Shown: piece by piece, positions 21,512 to 32,271 of the stretch
Position numbering within the stretch: the first letter of the stretch is position 1
Layout: every line of letters begins with the position of its first letter
From: Capsicum annuum
Lineage: Eukaryota; Streptophyta; Magnoliopsida; Solanales; Solanaceae
Direction: 5' to 3'
Assembly (NCBI RefSeq): GCF_002878395.1
Contig: NC_061121.1
Location: 137,485,671 to 137,549,670 of the forward strand
DNA: 64,000 nt
Notes under the pieces: generated by a model
Databases searched by the model: none
What the model was told of the DNA's origin: nothing
The model's input: only the letters and a program-made list of their open reading frames with translations
Translations under genes and position numbers: made by a program

Positions 21512-22855
21512 TGTTGATGAGTGGTGATTTTACCACTCATTTGCAGTCAACTTTCTTGCACACTACCAATTTTTTTATAAATAAATAATAAATAATCATA
21601 ATTTAATACACTAATATCAATATTTTGAAGGCATAGAGTTGGTGAGATGAAAAGTGTGGATTGAAGCTAAAAGAGATCAAGTGGAAGCGAAGAAGTGCAA
21701 CTAAAGACTTAGACTAGTCATCAGCACCAGTTACCATGATCGCGGGCTATAGGACGTGGTCCATCAAAATGCTGAATGGATTGTTATCACAGAACCATAC
21801 TATGGTCACATTGGCTACAGTCGCGGACAACCTTATACGATTACGGCTAAGCGGGAATGATGCCTAGGGCAATTTTGTAAATTCACTTGGCTAAATCCCA
21901 AATTAGAAAAGACTGTAACTAATTGTGGAGACTTAAATTATTAGTGTTTTGTGAAGGATGGTTGCTTTGGATAATCTGTATGGTATATCTTGATCTACTT
22001 TCTTCATGAGTAGCTAAGCAATTTAGTCTTGGGATTATATTGAACAAAACTGTAATTATGTATGGGTGTTGTTGAGATTGAGTGATTTTTAGTTGTTAAA
22101 TATGGATTCTACCTTTGCTTGAGTTTAATATTTTGAATTTATGGGTGAAAATCCCAAATCGCCAAATAGGTTTGATGGGTGAAAACCCCAAACTCTAGAA
22201 ACCCTTTATCATCCTTGAAAGAGTAATGAAGGTGAACATATGGCAACCCATAGCATCCTTGAAAGAGTGCTATAGGGGGACAAGGAAATGATGGACAATT
22301 AAGTATGTGGTTAAATACCTTCAATGATCTGACATAAGTGTAAATAGAATGTAAATCATATCTTAGGAATTTTACTAGAAATAAGGATGTCTAATTAAGA
22401 TTTTGGGTTACTATGAATGACATACTCGTTATGTGTTCGAAAGAGCTAATGGGTGATATCATTGTGGTTTTGTTGAATGACTAACCATAAAGACCTTCGA
22501 CCTAGCCTATATCTTACTTAACAATTAAGATTTATGTTAAACCATCACTAACCCATATGCTCTTTACTTTTAGGTAGGCATAATCACAAGATTACCTCCA
22601 AAATTGATTTTAAATCAAAAGTGCTATCCTAGTATGTTGTTTAACTAAAGATTGTTACAAACAAAGTCCAAACCACACCCCTTATTTTATTATATGTTGT
22701 GTTTGTTTGCATTTTGGGTATCCTTTTAGTAATTAGAGAACCCATAGGACTTCAAATTTCCATTTCACTCCTTTTAGATTTAACCTCAACACGAGTTGGG
22801 ATATTGACAATGACTTCCTTACCCCTTAAACATGGGATTTAGCTAAGCATTATCA
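21512..22855 (+). repeat. Right LTR of Element 3
   Basis: About 1344 bases from TGTTGATGAG to CATTATCA. An array at 21725-21862 contains accatgatcgcgggc, gtggtccatc, tatggtcaca and agtcgcgg words. Matches both left LTR pieces. The five bases after it (ttaac) cannot be tested as a target duplication because the left end is truncated. Confidence 0.85.
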
Positions 22856-23834
22856 TTAACTTACGACTAGTACCATACCATACGACTTGGGTGAGGATTA
22901 ATTGTACCTTGGACTGAATGTTACCCACACTGCACTGCCTAACATACGAGGGAGAGGGGTCAGAGTAATACTATAGCATAAAAGTGGTATTCTTAAATCG
23001 TACTTTGTCTAGAAACTCAACTTAGGGAATTTTCACCCTAAGGGGTCCTTTTTTCATTATATAAAAAATCAAAAAACATATTCACTCCTCTCAAAACTTA
23101 CAAAAAAGAAAAGAGCTAGGGTTTCAAGGGATAGATTATCTAAGCTTCCAATTGTGGTTTCTCTACAAAATTTTTTGATGTTTCAGGTATGTATCTCTAC
23201 CCTAAATTGTTTATTATTCAAAACATATGTTTAATTATTATCCATGTGATTTTAATGTTTAGATTTTGAATGTGGGTTGGGGTATTTGGAATATTTATTA
23301 TATGAATTGCTTTCCCATGGTTTTGAATTGGTTATACATATTATTTCTTATTGTTTGAACTAAATATAATCATAGGTGTAGGAATTCAAATATTGAACAT
23401 AGGTTTCCACAATTTTATGGTATAATGGTTTAGAATTGGCTTAAAACTCAAACCGTGCCTCCCTGAAGATCTAATTTTCATAAAAACTATGCTGAACCCT
23501 TTATCCTTCATGAGGATAATGTGGTGGACATTCTCCCTACTTATGTAGTGCAGAACCGATATAGGATCGTTACTCCAAATTGCACTACCCTATGTGGATT
23601 CCTACCTGTACCCACTAGTCTTCATTAGGCTTCCGGAGATGGTGACACCTATGATCGGCATCTTAGGGAGACATCCCTAATGTGAAGTTCCACTGGTCTA
23701 TTCATTTTATTAATTATTTAGTTACATCTCATTCTTATTAGCTGGGTCATGTTAGTTCTATTGTTGCTTTAGCTGAGGTCATGAGTTGGCCAGTTTATTA
23801 GGTCAAATCCCATAACCTTTAGAAGATCGAGAGT
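22856..23834 (+). repeat. LTR fragment of chromovirus-like type
   Basis: No coding content. It holds an array of tacgac, gtacc and atacgac words (22858-22960), a leader with gagctagggtttc (about 23116), and a donor-like caggtatgt near 23187. The same order occurs in the LTR of Element 8, but I could not align the sequences base by base. The rest is unassigned. Confidence 0.4.
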
Positions 23835-24342
23835 TGGTCTGTGATAGACCACCAGTTTGGCCATTAGCCTTATCTAGAACATCGCTTCCTGAGGGATTCA
23901 GTGATGGACCAAATGTTGGACCATCAAATCTGCAATGGAACACCAGCTTGGTTGTTTGTCTTATCCAGAATGTGACTACCCAGGATCAGAAGTGACTGAC
24001 CAAATGGTGTACCATCAACCCTACGATGGACCACCACTTTGGCCGTCAGTCTTGATGAAATTTTCTGAATTCAAATTTTAGATTATTTTTACCTGGGAAT
24101 GTATAAATACCAGTTTTAGGTTTATTATTGGGGAGCTTTTTATTTTTTATTTTTTATCATAGTCTCTTGATCTAGAAACTCTTGGTAACCTAGTATTTTG
24201 GGGAGTTAAGAAAATCTTGTAGATCGAATCAATCCATCTTTATGGAAGATCAAAGAACAAATTCTTGTAACTTTTGTAAGTAACTCTTGAATTAATTCAT
24301 GAATAACACAAGGATTTCTTATCTTTCTATCATGGAGATGTG
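23835..24342 (+). repeat. Inverted repeat, left arm (LTR of Element 4, sense)
   Basis: Runs from about unit 2 of a 91-base repeat array, through a TATA box (tataaata at 24102-24109), to ctatcatggagatgtg. Aligns with the 3' LTR at 34745-35200 in the same orientation and with 24355-24865 in reverse complement. Confidence 0.9.
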
Positions 24343-24354
24343 GGAACTTAGCCA
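24343..24354. other. Loop of the inverted repeat
   Basis: Twelve bases, ggaacttagcca, between the arms. Their reverse complement tggctaagttcc continues the LTR in the right arm, so the left arm stops short rather than the loop being foreign. Confidence 0.85.
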
Positions 24355-25218
24355 CACATCTCCATGATAGAAAGAGAAGAAATCATTGTGTTATTCATGA
24401 ATTAATTGAAGAGTTACTTACAAAAGTTATAAACTTTTATTCTTGGATCTTCCATAGAGATGGATTTATTCGATCTACAAGATTTGCTTAACTCCCCAAA
24501 ATACTAGGTTACAAAGAGTGTCTAGATCTAGAGACTATGATAAAAAATGAAAAATAAAAATCTCCCCAATAATAAACCTATAATTGGTATTTATACGTTC
24601 CCAGGTAAAAAGAATCTAAAATTTGAATTCAGAAAACTGAGTCAAGACTGACAGCCAAAGTGGTGGTCCGTCGTGGGGTTGATGGTCCACCATTTGGTCT
24701 GTTGCTTCTGATCCTGGGTATTCACATTTTGGTTAAGACAGACGGCCAAGATGGTGACCTGTCGCATATTTGACGGTCCACTATTTGGTCCATCACTGAA
24801 TCTTTTAGGAATTGATGTTCTGGATAAGGCTGACGGCCAAACTGGTGGTCCGTCGCAGACCTGACGGTCTACCATTTGGTTCGTTACTGAGTCCTTTAAG
24901 GAAGTAATGTTCTGGATAATTCTGACGTCCAAGATGGTGGTCCATCGCAGATCTGATGGTCCACCACTTGCTCCATCACCGAAATTTTTGAAACCATGGG
25001 TTCTACCTAAGACTTGACGGTAAGGTTTTTTGTCCGCCCAAGGTGTAATGGTCCACCATTTCAATGGTCAGAATCACTTTTCTGCCACTCTCCAGAGTCT
25101 TTTCCTTTAGCTGACTCCTTGCCATGAAACACTAAAAACCGGCATCAAATGCATCTTTGGTTGCTTGAAAACATCCAATTTTCCCAAGAAAAGATGCAAA
25201 ATGTTCCGTTAAAAGCCG
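24355..25218 (-). repeat. Inverted repeat, right arm (LTR of Element 4, antisense)
   Basis: Minus strand reads from a likely LTR start TGATGTTCCGG (25218) through four units of a 91-base array, the TATA box, and on to the centre. It is the only copy with the LTR start. The minus-strand 140-codon open frame at 24642-25064 comes from the array and is not a gene. Confidence 0.85.
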
Positions 25219-25235
25219 GAACATCATTGCCGGGG
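25219..25235 (+). other. Primer binding site remnant, Element 4
   Basis: ttgccggggaatacgg directly follows the inverted LTR start. It equals the second half of a tRNA-Asp type primer site; the first half is missing here and appears in reverse complement at 35919-35934. Confidence 0.6.
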
Positions 25236-25412
25236 AATACGGTTGTCAATTAAGTTTGTGATTGTTAATCGACCCTTTGGTCAAAGTGTCCTAAAGTTTT
25301 ACTTTTATTTGTTATTTTTGTTTGTATAGGTTGTTAATTGTGTATGCACAATACACGGAGATCAGGTACATCATTATTACCAATATATCTAGAGCCTTAG
25401 TTAATCCGTAGA

Positions 25413-27202
25413 ATGGCTGATCCACAAGATGCAAAAAGATTAGTCGTCTTTTCTAATGCTTAAGTAAATCAGCAAAATACTGATAACCCAGGTCTGGTGC
25501 CAAATACTGATGATGAGGACCTGGGAGATGATGACTTATTGGATCCTATAAACCCAAGGCATACTGAGAATGTAGTTGTACCTGTGAATCACAATGTACA
25601 TCGAAATCGCCGTTTCAGTGGAAGACAGGACAACCAACCTTTTCAGTGTGATCTCAATGGAGATGAAGATGGAATGGATGGAGCAGGAGTGACTGGAGCT
25701 ATTATTCCTCTACCACTAGCACCTAGAGCGAAATTCAACATCACCAGTACGATAATCCAACTCCTATATCTAAAGGGGTTTCTCGGCGGTTTGCCAGGGG
25801 ATGATCCTAACATGTATTTGGTAAATTTTGTCATTGTTTGTAAATCTTTTGATAATCCTTGAGTAGGTCAGAATGCTATTTACTTGAGGTTATTTGCATT
25901 GTCTCTGTCTGGGAAGGCAACATTGTGGCTTAATGAACTGACGCCAGATTCTATAACAAACTGAAGGTAGTTGAAGCTGGCTTTCCTACAAAGGTTCGTT
26001 CCGCCTTCTAGGAGGGTACAGTTGACGGATAAGATCAGTAATTTTAGACAAATCCCAACCAAAGATCTTCACAATACTTGGGAGAGGTTTAAAAAGAAGT
26101 TGATACAGTGCCCAAACCACAATATGACATATATTCATCTGATGGAGACTCTTTATCGGGCTTTGAACTCTATTACAAAACCAGTTGTTGATAATGCTAC
26201 AGGGGATTATTTATGGATCTAACTTTTCAAGAGGCCTCGGAGATGCTTGATTGGATGACCAAACAAAACTGAGCTAGCATACCAGGGATTCTATGGTAGC
26301 AAGACCTACTATTCCTGTTGGTATGTCTATAGAACAACATAAAAAAGAGGAAAAATGTGATAAATATATGGTACATTTAAAGATGCAAATGGACTTTTTG
26401 ACCAAGCACTTATTATCTGCAAAGACTAAAAAAGTGAAAGTTTTTGCATCCCACAGTAGAGATGATTCTGATTCAGAAAAAAGGCAAATTATTTGAATAA
26501 CCAAGGGGTTTTTGAGGCAATAGCAAAAGAAATCAATGTCGGACTTATGATAACAAGGATAGATATAAGGATCGGGATTAAGGAAACTAGAAGGGCAAGA
26601 ATGATAGAAGTGGGTTGTATATACCTCTCGAAAGCAGAGATAATGCAACAAATAGCTCTAGAAAGATATCCATAGAGGATATGATTGAGAAATTATTAAA
26701 GGAAGTTGAGGCTACCAACTCTGGGGTGACTACCATGAAGACCGATTTGTCTTCTATGAGACAGTTAGTAAAATCTCATTCCACTTTGATCAAACAGTTG
26801 GAACAACAAATGAGCCAACTTTCTACAATGTTGAATAAGAGAAAGAGTGGAACATTGCCGAGTGATATGATTTAGAAACCTCAGAATGATGGTTCATTCA
26901 TGGCTATTACCATATGGAGTGGTAAGGTTTTATCAAGCCCTTCTATGGGCAAAGCTATGAATGATGAGGTGATCAAAGAAGCTGTTGAGCTTGAAGAAGG
27001 TAATCTAGTAGATTCTGAGAAACTGGATGGCATTGATATCCCTTCTAATCATCAACAGGTTGATGAGTCAAAAAAGGGGAAAGAAAAGGAAAAAAATGTA
27101 GTGGTGAATACTCTCTCAAAACCACCACCTCCATTTCCTCAGGGATTGAAAACGAAGACTGATGACATGAAGTTTAGTAAGTTCATGGCAATGTTGAAGT
27201 AG
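25413..27202 (+). pseudogene. Athila-type gag, Element 4
   Basis: The ATG at 25413 starts MADPQDAKRL, with a stop 16 codons later. The frame continues with an acidic N-terminal stretch, IIQLLYLKGFLGGLPGDDPN, LRLFALSLSGKATLWLN, LKLAFLQRFVPPSRR and WERFKKKLIQCPNHNM, the standard Athila capsid blocks. 26293-26875 holds LKMQMDFLTKHLLSAK, a glycine/asparagine-type stretch in another frame, and a coiled coil (LVKSHSTLIKQLEQQMSQLS). 26900-27202 gives TIWSGKVL (Athila TLRSGK) and the proline stretch PPPPFPQ before protease. About six stops and two shifts. Confidence 0.85.
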
Positions 27203-27770
27203 TTGACCATAAATATGCGCTTGGTGGAGGTACTTGAGCAAATGCCAGAATATGCTAAATTTATGAAGGATCTGGTGACAAGGAAAAGAGTATTCAGCTA
27301 TGGATAATCTCCATCATTGTAGTACTATTTCCACAAGATCCTTGGTGGAGAAGAAGGCTGATCCAGGAGCATTTACTATCCCATGCACTATTGGACCTCT
27401 TGACTTTGCAAAAGCCTTATGTGACTGTGAGCGAGCATTAGTCTAATGCCATTAGCTGTTTATGCAAAGTTAGGTTTGAAAGACCCCACACCCAGCAATA
27501 TACGAATTGTTATAGCGAACAGATCGATAAAATAACCTATTGGTATTTTGTATGATGTGATAGTGATGGTGGATAGCTTCATATTTTGTAGCAGATTTCA
27601 TTATTCTAGATTGTGACGTGGACTTTGAGGTGCCCATAATCTTAGGTAGACCTTTCCTCATAACTGGAAGTGTGTTGATCGATCTGCGAACTAATGAGCT
27701 CTTATTTAGGATGAATGATAAAGTGGTGCAATTTGATGTATGCAAATCAATGAAATAGCACAAAGAAATG
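27203..27770 (+). pseudogene. Aspartic protease, Element 4
   Basis: After a stop at 27200 the frame gives LEQMPEYAKFMKDLVTRKR, then, following frame loss at 27300-27430, ASISLMPLAVYAKLGLKDPT, IVIANRSIK and [15 protein letters not shown], and in a third frame a segment with [18 protein letters not shown]. The catalytic D-L-G lies in the disrupted part just before ASISL. The order matches Athila proteases. Confidence 0.85.
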
Positions 27771-28058
27771 AGTGTGTTCTTAATTATTAATGTATATTGT
27801 AAGTATGAGCAGGAGGTGCCAATAGGGGAGAAAATTGTTGTAGAGCCTTTATCTATAGTGCTAATGAATTTTGATCATGAAGGAATTGAGGAGTACAAAT
27901 AGACTATTTACACTTTGGTAGGAGTAGGTTCATACTCTTATGCTCCTATGAAATTGGATCTTGATTTTGTTAATCAACCAACACCACTGGATAAGCCATA
28001 TGTTAAAGAGCCATCGGTGTTGGAATTTAAATAATTATCAGGGCATCTGAGGTATATT

Positions 28059-29560
28059 TTTTTGGGCAATAGAAACACCCTACCTATTATTATTGTAGCT
28101 GATTTGGGAGAGCAGCAGGTGGAACCACTTATTTTGGTACTTCAGAGATACAAGAGAGCAATAGGGTGGACTATTGCCGAAATTATTATCATTCCCCCTA
28201 GCATCTACACTCATAAGATACAACTTAAAGAAGATTGTACTCCGACCATCGAGCACCAACGCCGTCTTAACCCACCAATGTAAGAAGCGGTCAAGAAGGA
28301 AATTATTAAGTGGTTGGATACATGGGTGATTTATGTTATTTTTGATAGTAAATGGGTAAGCCAAGTTAAATGTGTGCCCAAGAAAGGGGGCATGGCTATT
28401 GTTGCAAATGAATAGAATGAGTTGACTCTACTCAGGCCTGTGACTTGGTGCAGAGTTTGCATGGACTATCACAAACTAAACTCATAGACCTTAAAGGACC
28501 ATTTCCCTATGCTTTTTACGAATCAAATACTTGATCGGTTGGCAGGAAGGGGGTGGTATTGCTTCTTGGATGGATATTTGTGCTACAACCAGATCTACAT
28601 TGCTCCTGAAGATCAAGAGAAGATGACCTTAACATACCCGTATGGCACCTTTTCTTTTAAGAGGATGCCATTTGGGCTATGCAATGCACCCTCCACCTTT
28701 TAAAGGTGTATGATGTCTATTTTCTTAGATATGGTTGAGGACACCCTGGAGGTGTTCATGGATGATTTTTTTATGGTTGAGGATTCATTTAAGCTATGTT
28801 TGCAGAATTTGAATACAGCTTTGTAACGGTGCATGGAATTCAATTTGGTGCTCAATTGGAAAAAATGTCATTTCATGGTAAAGGAAGGCATTGTTGTCAG
28901 GCACAAAATTTCAGAAAAAGGGATAGAGGCTGATAGATCCAGGGTTAAAGTTATAGAGAAACTACCACCTCTTATCTCAATAAAGGGTGTGCATAGTTTC
29001 CTTGGGCATGCTGGTTCTTACCGAAGGTTTATAAGGGATTTCTCAAAGGTTGCAAATCCACATTGCAAACTTTTGGAGAAGGAAGCTAAGTTCTCCTTTG
29101 ATGCTGATTTCTTGAAGGCATTTGAATGCATTAAAAAGAAGCTGGTTGAGGACCTTATAATTATTGCACCAAACTGGTCAAAACTATTTGAGATCATGTG
29201 TGATGCAAGTGGTGTTGCCCTTGGAGTAGTGTTGCGACAGAAGAAGGACAAATTATTTCACTCGATTTATTATGCTAGCAAAGTACTGAATGGAGCTCAA
29301 AAGAACTACACCATCACCGAACAGGAACTCCTTACTGTAGTCTATTATTTTGTGAAATTTCAAGCTTATCTTCTTAGGAACAAGGTAGTGGTCCACACTG
29401 ACCACACAACCTTGAGGTATTTGATGGCTAAAAAGGATGTTAAACCAAGGTTAATTAGGTGGTTATTGATGCTATAAGAATTTGACTTTGAAGTCAAAAA
29501 TAGGAAGGGTTGCAAAAACCAAGTTATACATCATCTGTCTAGGATGGACGGTAAGCAAGT
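28059..29560 (+). pseudogene. Reverse transcriptase and RNase H, Element 4
   Basis: 28062-28283 starts with LPIIIVADL and GWTIAEIIIIPPSIYTHKI, the Athila RT N-terminus. RRLNPPM leads after a stop to KKEIIKWLD, KCVPKKGG, CMDYHKLN, CFLDGYLCYNQIYIAPEDQE, YGTFSFKRMPFGLCNAPSTF and the active site EVFMDDFF, with both Asp present. 28833-29477 is one open stretch from NLVLNWKKCHFMV to RNase H (FEIMCDASGVALGVVL, TEQELLTVV, VVHTDHTTLRYLM). Stops sit at single positions in otherwise continuous sequence, for example just before RCMMSIF and before EFDFEV. It would copy element RNA into DNA. Confidence 0.9.
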
Positions 29561-29569
29561 AGTTGGTGA

Positions 29570-30921
29570 GGAAATTGAGATAAATGATATATTTCTTGAT
29601 GAGGAGCTTTTAGCTACTACTATGGAGAAAGTGACCTGGTATGCTGACTTTACAACCTCTGTGGTGAGTGAGGTCGTTTTGGAAATTTTTTCTTTCCATT
29701 AAAGAAAGAAATTCCTTCATGATGTGACACGCTACTTCTGGGATGATCCGTATCTTTTTCGGCGATGTGCTAACAACATTATAAGGAGATGTTTTCCAAA
29801 AGTGGATGTATTATTCATATTGGAAGCATGTCATGCTTCCCCAGTTGGAGGTCACCATGCAGGTGACTGAATGGCTATAAAAGTGTTGCAGAGTGGCTAC
29901 TATTGGCCAACATTATATAAGGATGCTCATGAGTTTGTGATAAAGTGTGACCAATGTCAAAGGCAGGGGTCGATCTCCAAGAGGCATGAGATGCCTTTGA
30001 CAAGGATGCTTGAAGTAGAATTATTTGATGTGTGGGGAATTAATTTCATAGGCCCTTTTGTAAGATCGTACAGAATGAAGTACATTTTACTTGTTGTTGA
30101 TTATGTATCAAAATGGGTTGAAGCCATTGCCTTGTCTGATAATGAAGGAAAGAGAGTTTTTGCGTTTCTCAAAAAGAACATCTTCTCTCACTTTGGAGTA
30201 CCATATACTATTATAAGTGGCGGAGGATCTCATTTTTGCAACAAAGTATTTTGAGTGAATATAGTGAAATATGGGGTGAAACAGCATAGAGTGGCAACCT
30301 AATACCACCAACAAACTAGTGGGAAAGTAGAGGTCTCGAATCAGGAAATTAAGGCCACATTAGCTAAAACAGTGATGCTAGTAGGAAAGATTGATCTCGA
30401 AAGTTTGATGACTCTTTGTGGGTGTATCAGACTTCTTTCAAGATACCAATTTTCAAGCCATTATATCCACTAGTTTATGGAAAAGATTGTCATTTATCGA
30501 TCAAGCTTGAGCACAAGGCTCTGTGGGCCATCAAAAGGTTGAATATGAATCAGAAGGAGGAAACAGAGCTAAAACTAGGGCAATTGAATGATATGGATGA
30601 ATTCCACTCGGGGTTTATGAAAGAGAAGACTTATACAAGAAGATGATGAAGAAGTACCATGATCGAAGGATTAAAAGTAGAGGTTTCTGGAAAGGCAATT
30701 CAGTGCTTCTATTCAACTCCAGACTCGAATTGTTTCCAAGTAAACTCAAGTCCAAGTGGTCAGGACTATTTAATGTCAGTCAAGTCTACTCATTTGGAGT
30801 AGTTGAACTTGAAAATGAAGAATAAAGTGTCTTCAAAGTTAACGGGCAATGAATAAAACTTTATATCGATCCAAAAGACTCGATAAAAAGTATTGATCCC
30901 TTCTATTTCGATAAAGTCTGA
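29570..30921 (+). pseudogene. Integrase, Element 4
   Basis: The zinc-binding N-terminus ([20 protein letters not shown]) is followed by the core: the first catalytic Asp position reads [10 protein letters not shown] (Asn for Asp), then [32 protein letters not shown] (second Asp replaced by Gly), and YHQQTSGKVEVSNQEIK with the Glu retained. The C-terminal part continues through 30643-30825 to a stop near 30921. Frame breaks near 30254, 30300 and 30400. Confidence 0.85.
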
Positions 30922-30938
30922 GTAATCAAGATATCTGA

Positions 30939-30982
30939 GTCGTGCCACGATAATAAATCAGGCGCTAGAGGGAGGTAACCCA
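30939..30982 (+). promoter_or_regulatory. Conserved post-pol block, Element 4
   Basis: gtcgtgccacga can fold as a 5-base stem around one C. It is followed by ggcgct and gggaggtaaccca. It lies 17 bases after the integrase stop. The same block is at 17300-17345 and, more decayed, on the minus strand at about 46993-47046. From general knowledge, similar blocks are widespread in plant Athila/Tat elements; the function is unknown to me. Confidence 0.65.
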
Positions 30983-31129
30983 CAACTCGTTGTTTTAATA
31001 ATAGTTAGAGTTCATGTTATGTGTTTGTGCATTTTTGATGTATTTTTGGAGTGTGCTGACCAAAAATGCAGTTAAAAGGGGGAAGGAGGGATACAGTTGA
31101 AGATAGGACACAAAATTGTGCTACTAGAA

Positions 31130-31480
31130 CAAAATGGATGGTTGATTTGGTAGACCGCTAGTCATATGACAGACCACCATTTTGACTGTTAGAAAAAGGC
31201 AAGAAATTTCATTCATTGGATCAAGTTGATAGTTACATTGGTAAACCGTCCCAAAGTCGGTGAACCGTCTAATTGGCCATCAAAAAGAACAAAAATTGCT
31301 TGGGTTCTGATAAGGTGTGATGGTGACTTTGTTGGACCATTAAAAATTCAGTGGGACATCCTGTTGATGGTCACTATGAAGCAGAAGTGCTTAGGTCTTG
31401 GCAAGTTTCGACGGTCATCCTGGTGGACCGTCGAAAGTCTGACGGACTATCAGGTCTGGCATCGTTTTAATCCTAAGCCT
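31130..31480 (+). repeat. Internal array upstream of the accessory ORF, Element 4
   Basis: Repeated words such as gacggtcatc, gtggaccgtc, gacggacta, ggtaaaccgtc and gaccaccattttgac, the same vocabulary as the 91-base LTR array of this element. Spacing is irregular. A plus-strand open frame (31226-31492) here is a by-product of the array. Confidence 0.6.
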
Positions 31481-32271
31481 AGGTCGGGTTGATTCTGAAG
31501 GCATGTTAAATGGCCCATATTTGGCCCAAAAGATTTTAAAATGATTAAATAAGGCGGTTACATACATTGTAAACTCTTCACATCCTTAAATTGTTCAACT
31601 TTCTTTGGGTTCAAAGAATCCGCAAGAACTTATTGTAGGACCCTATATATTCTCCCTTCTTTCCTATTTAAACACAATCAAGTGTGATTACCATTGAAGA
31701 GTTGTTCCAATTAGCCTTATTTTCTAAAATTGCAAGCTTGTCTCTCTGCAAAACCAAGGTATGCACATAATTCTATTTTTCTTGGTCTAAATGATGCATT
31801 CAGTTATGGGTTGTGTTTGGTGAGTTGTTTTAGGAATTAGCATATTGTTATAGTTCTATTGCTTTGAATTGATGAAAGTTTCTGAATAGAAGTTTGAGAA
31901 TAATTTGTTTAGGTGAAGTCTAAGTAACCTACATGATATCATGAAAATATGTGATTGACTGTGATATGGTTATAAATTGTTGCTAAATAAACAATGTTGA
32001 TAAACAAATTCTTGGAAATATTCTCAGTTGAAAGCTAAACCTGAAGAAGAGGGAGTGATATTTGAAATAGTGGACCGTCAGATTTGCGATGGACCACCAA
32101 ACTGACCATCACAGGGCTATGAAAATCCCAAGAGACTGTATAAGGTTTGATGGCCAAAGTGGTGGATTTATCCCACAAATGGTTAACCGCTATTTTGATT
32201 ATCAAGTCACGAAATGCACTGATTTGAAAGATTTTGTTGTGGATTGATTTCTCACCTCTTTTTCAGGTGTT
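31481..32271 (+). promoter_or_regulatory. Gene-like leader with intron before the accessory ORF, Element 4
   Basis: After the array there is a TATA-like tatatatt (31644-31651), a pyrimidine-rich leader, and a donor at 31758/31759 (ccaag|gtatgc). The candidate intron is 31759-32266 and ends ctcacctctttttcag, five bases before the ATG at 32272. Within it, at 32075-32190, lies a second array; aaatagtggaccgtca there is identical to a stretch in the inverted LTR arm. It suggests the ORF had its own transcript or a spliced one. Transcription is inferred. Confidence 0.5.

Larger units (their letters stand above)
9229..22855 (+). mobile_element. Element 3: non-autonomous Athila-like LTR retrotransposon, split by Element 2
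   Basis: Plus-strand element: left LTR (9229-9685 plus 14298-14928), tRNA-Asp type primer site, Athila-type gag and protease, a conserved post-pol block, an accessory ORF, then the right LTR 21512-22855. RT, RNase H and integrase are absent between the protease and the post-pol block. The left LTR lacks about 340 bases of its start. Element 2 lies inside the left LTR. Confidence 0.85.

Noticed and set aside
24642..25064. 140-codon minus-strand ORF with repeated peptide units
   Set aside because: It is the translation of the 91-base LTR repeat array. The other LTR copies do not keep it open.
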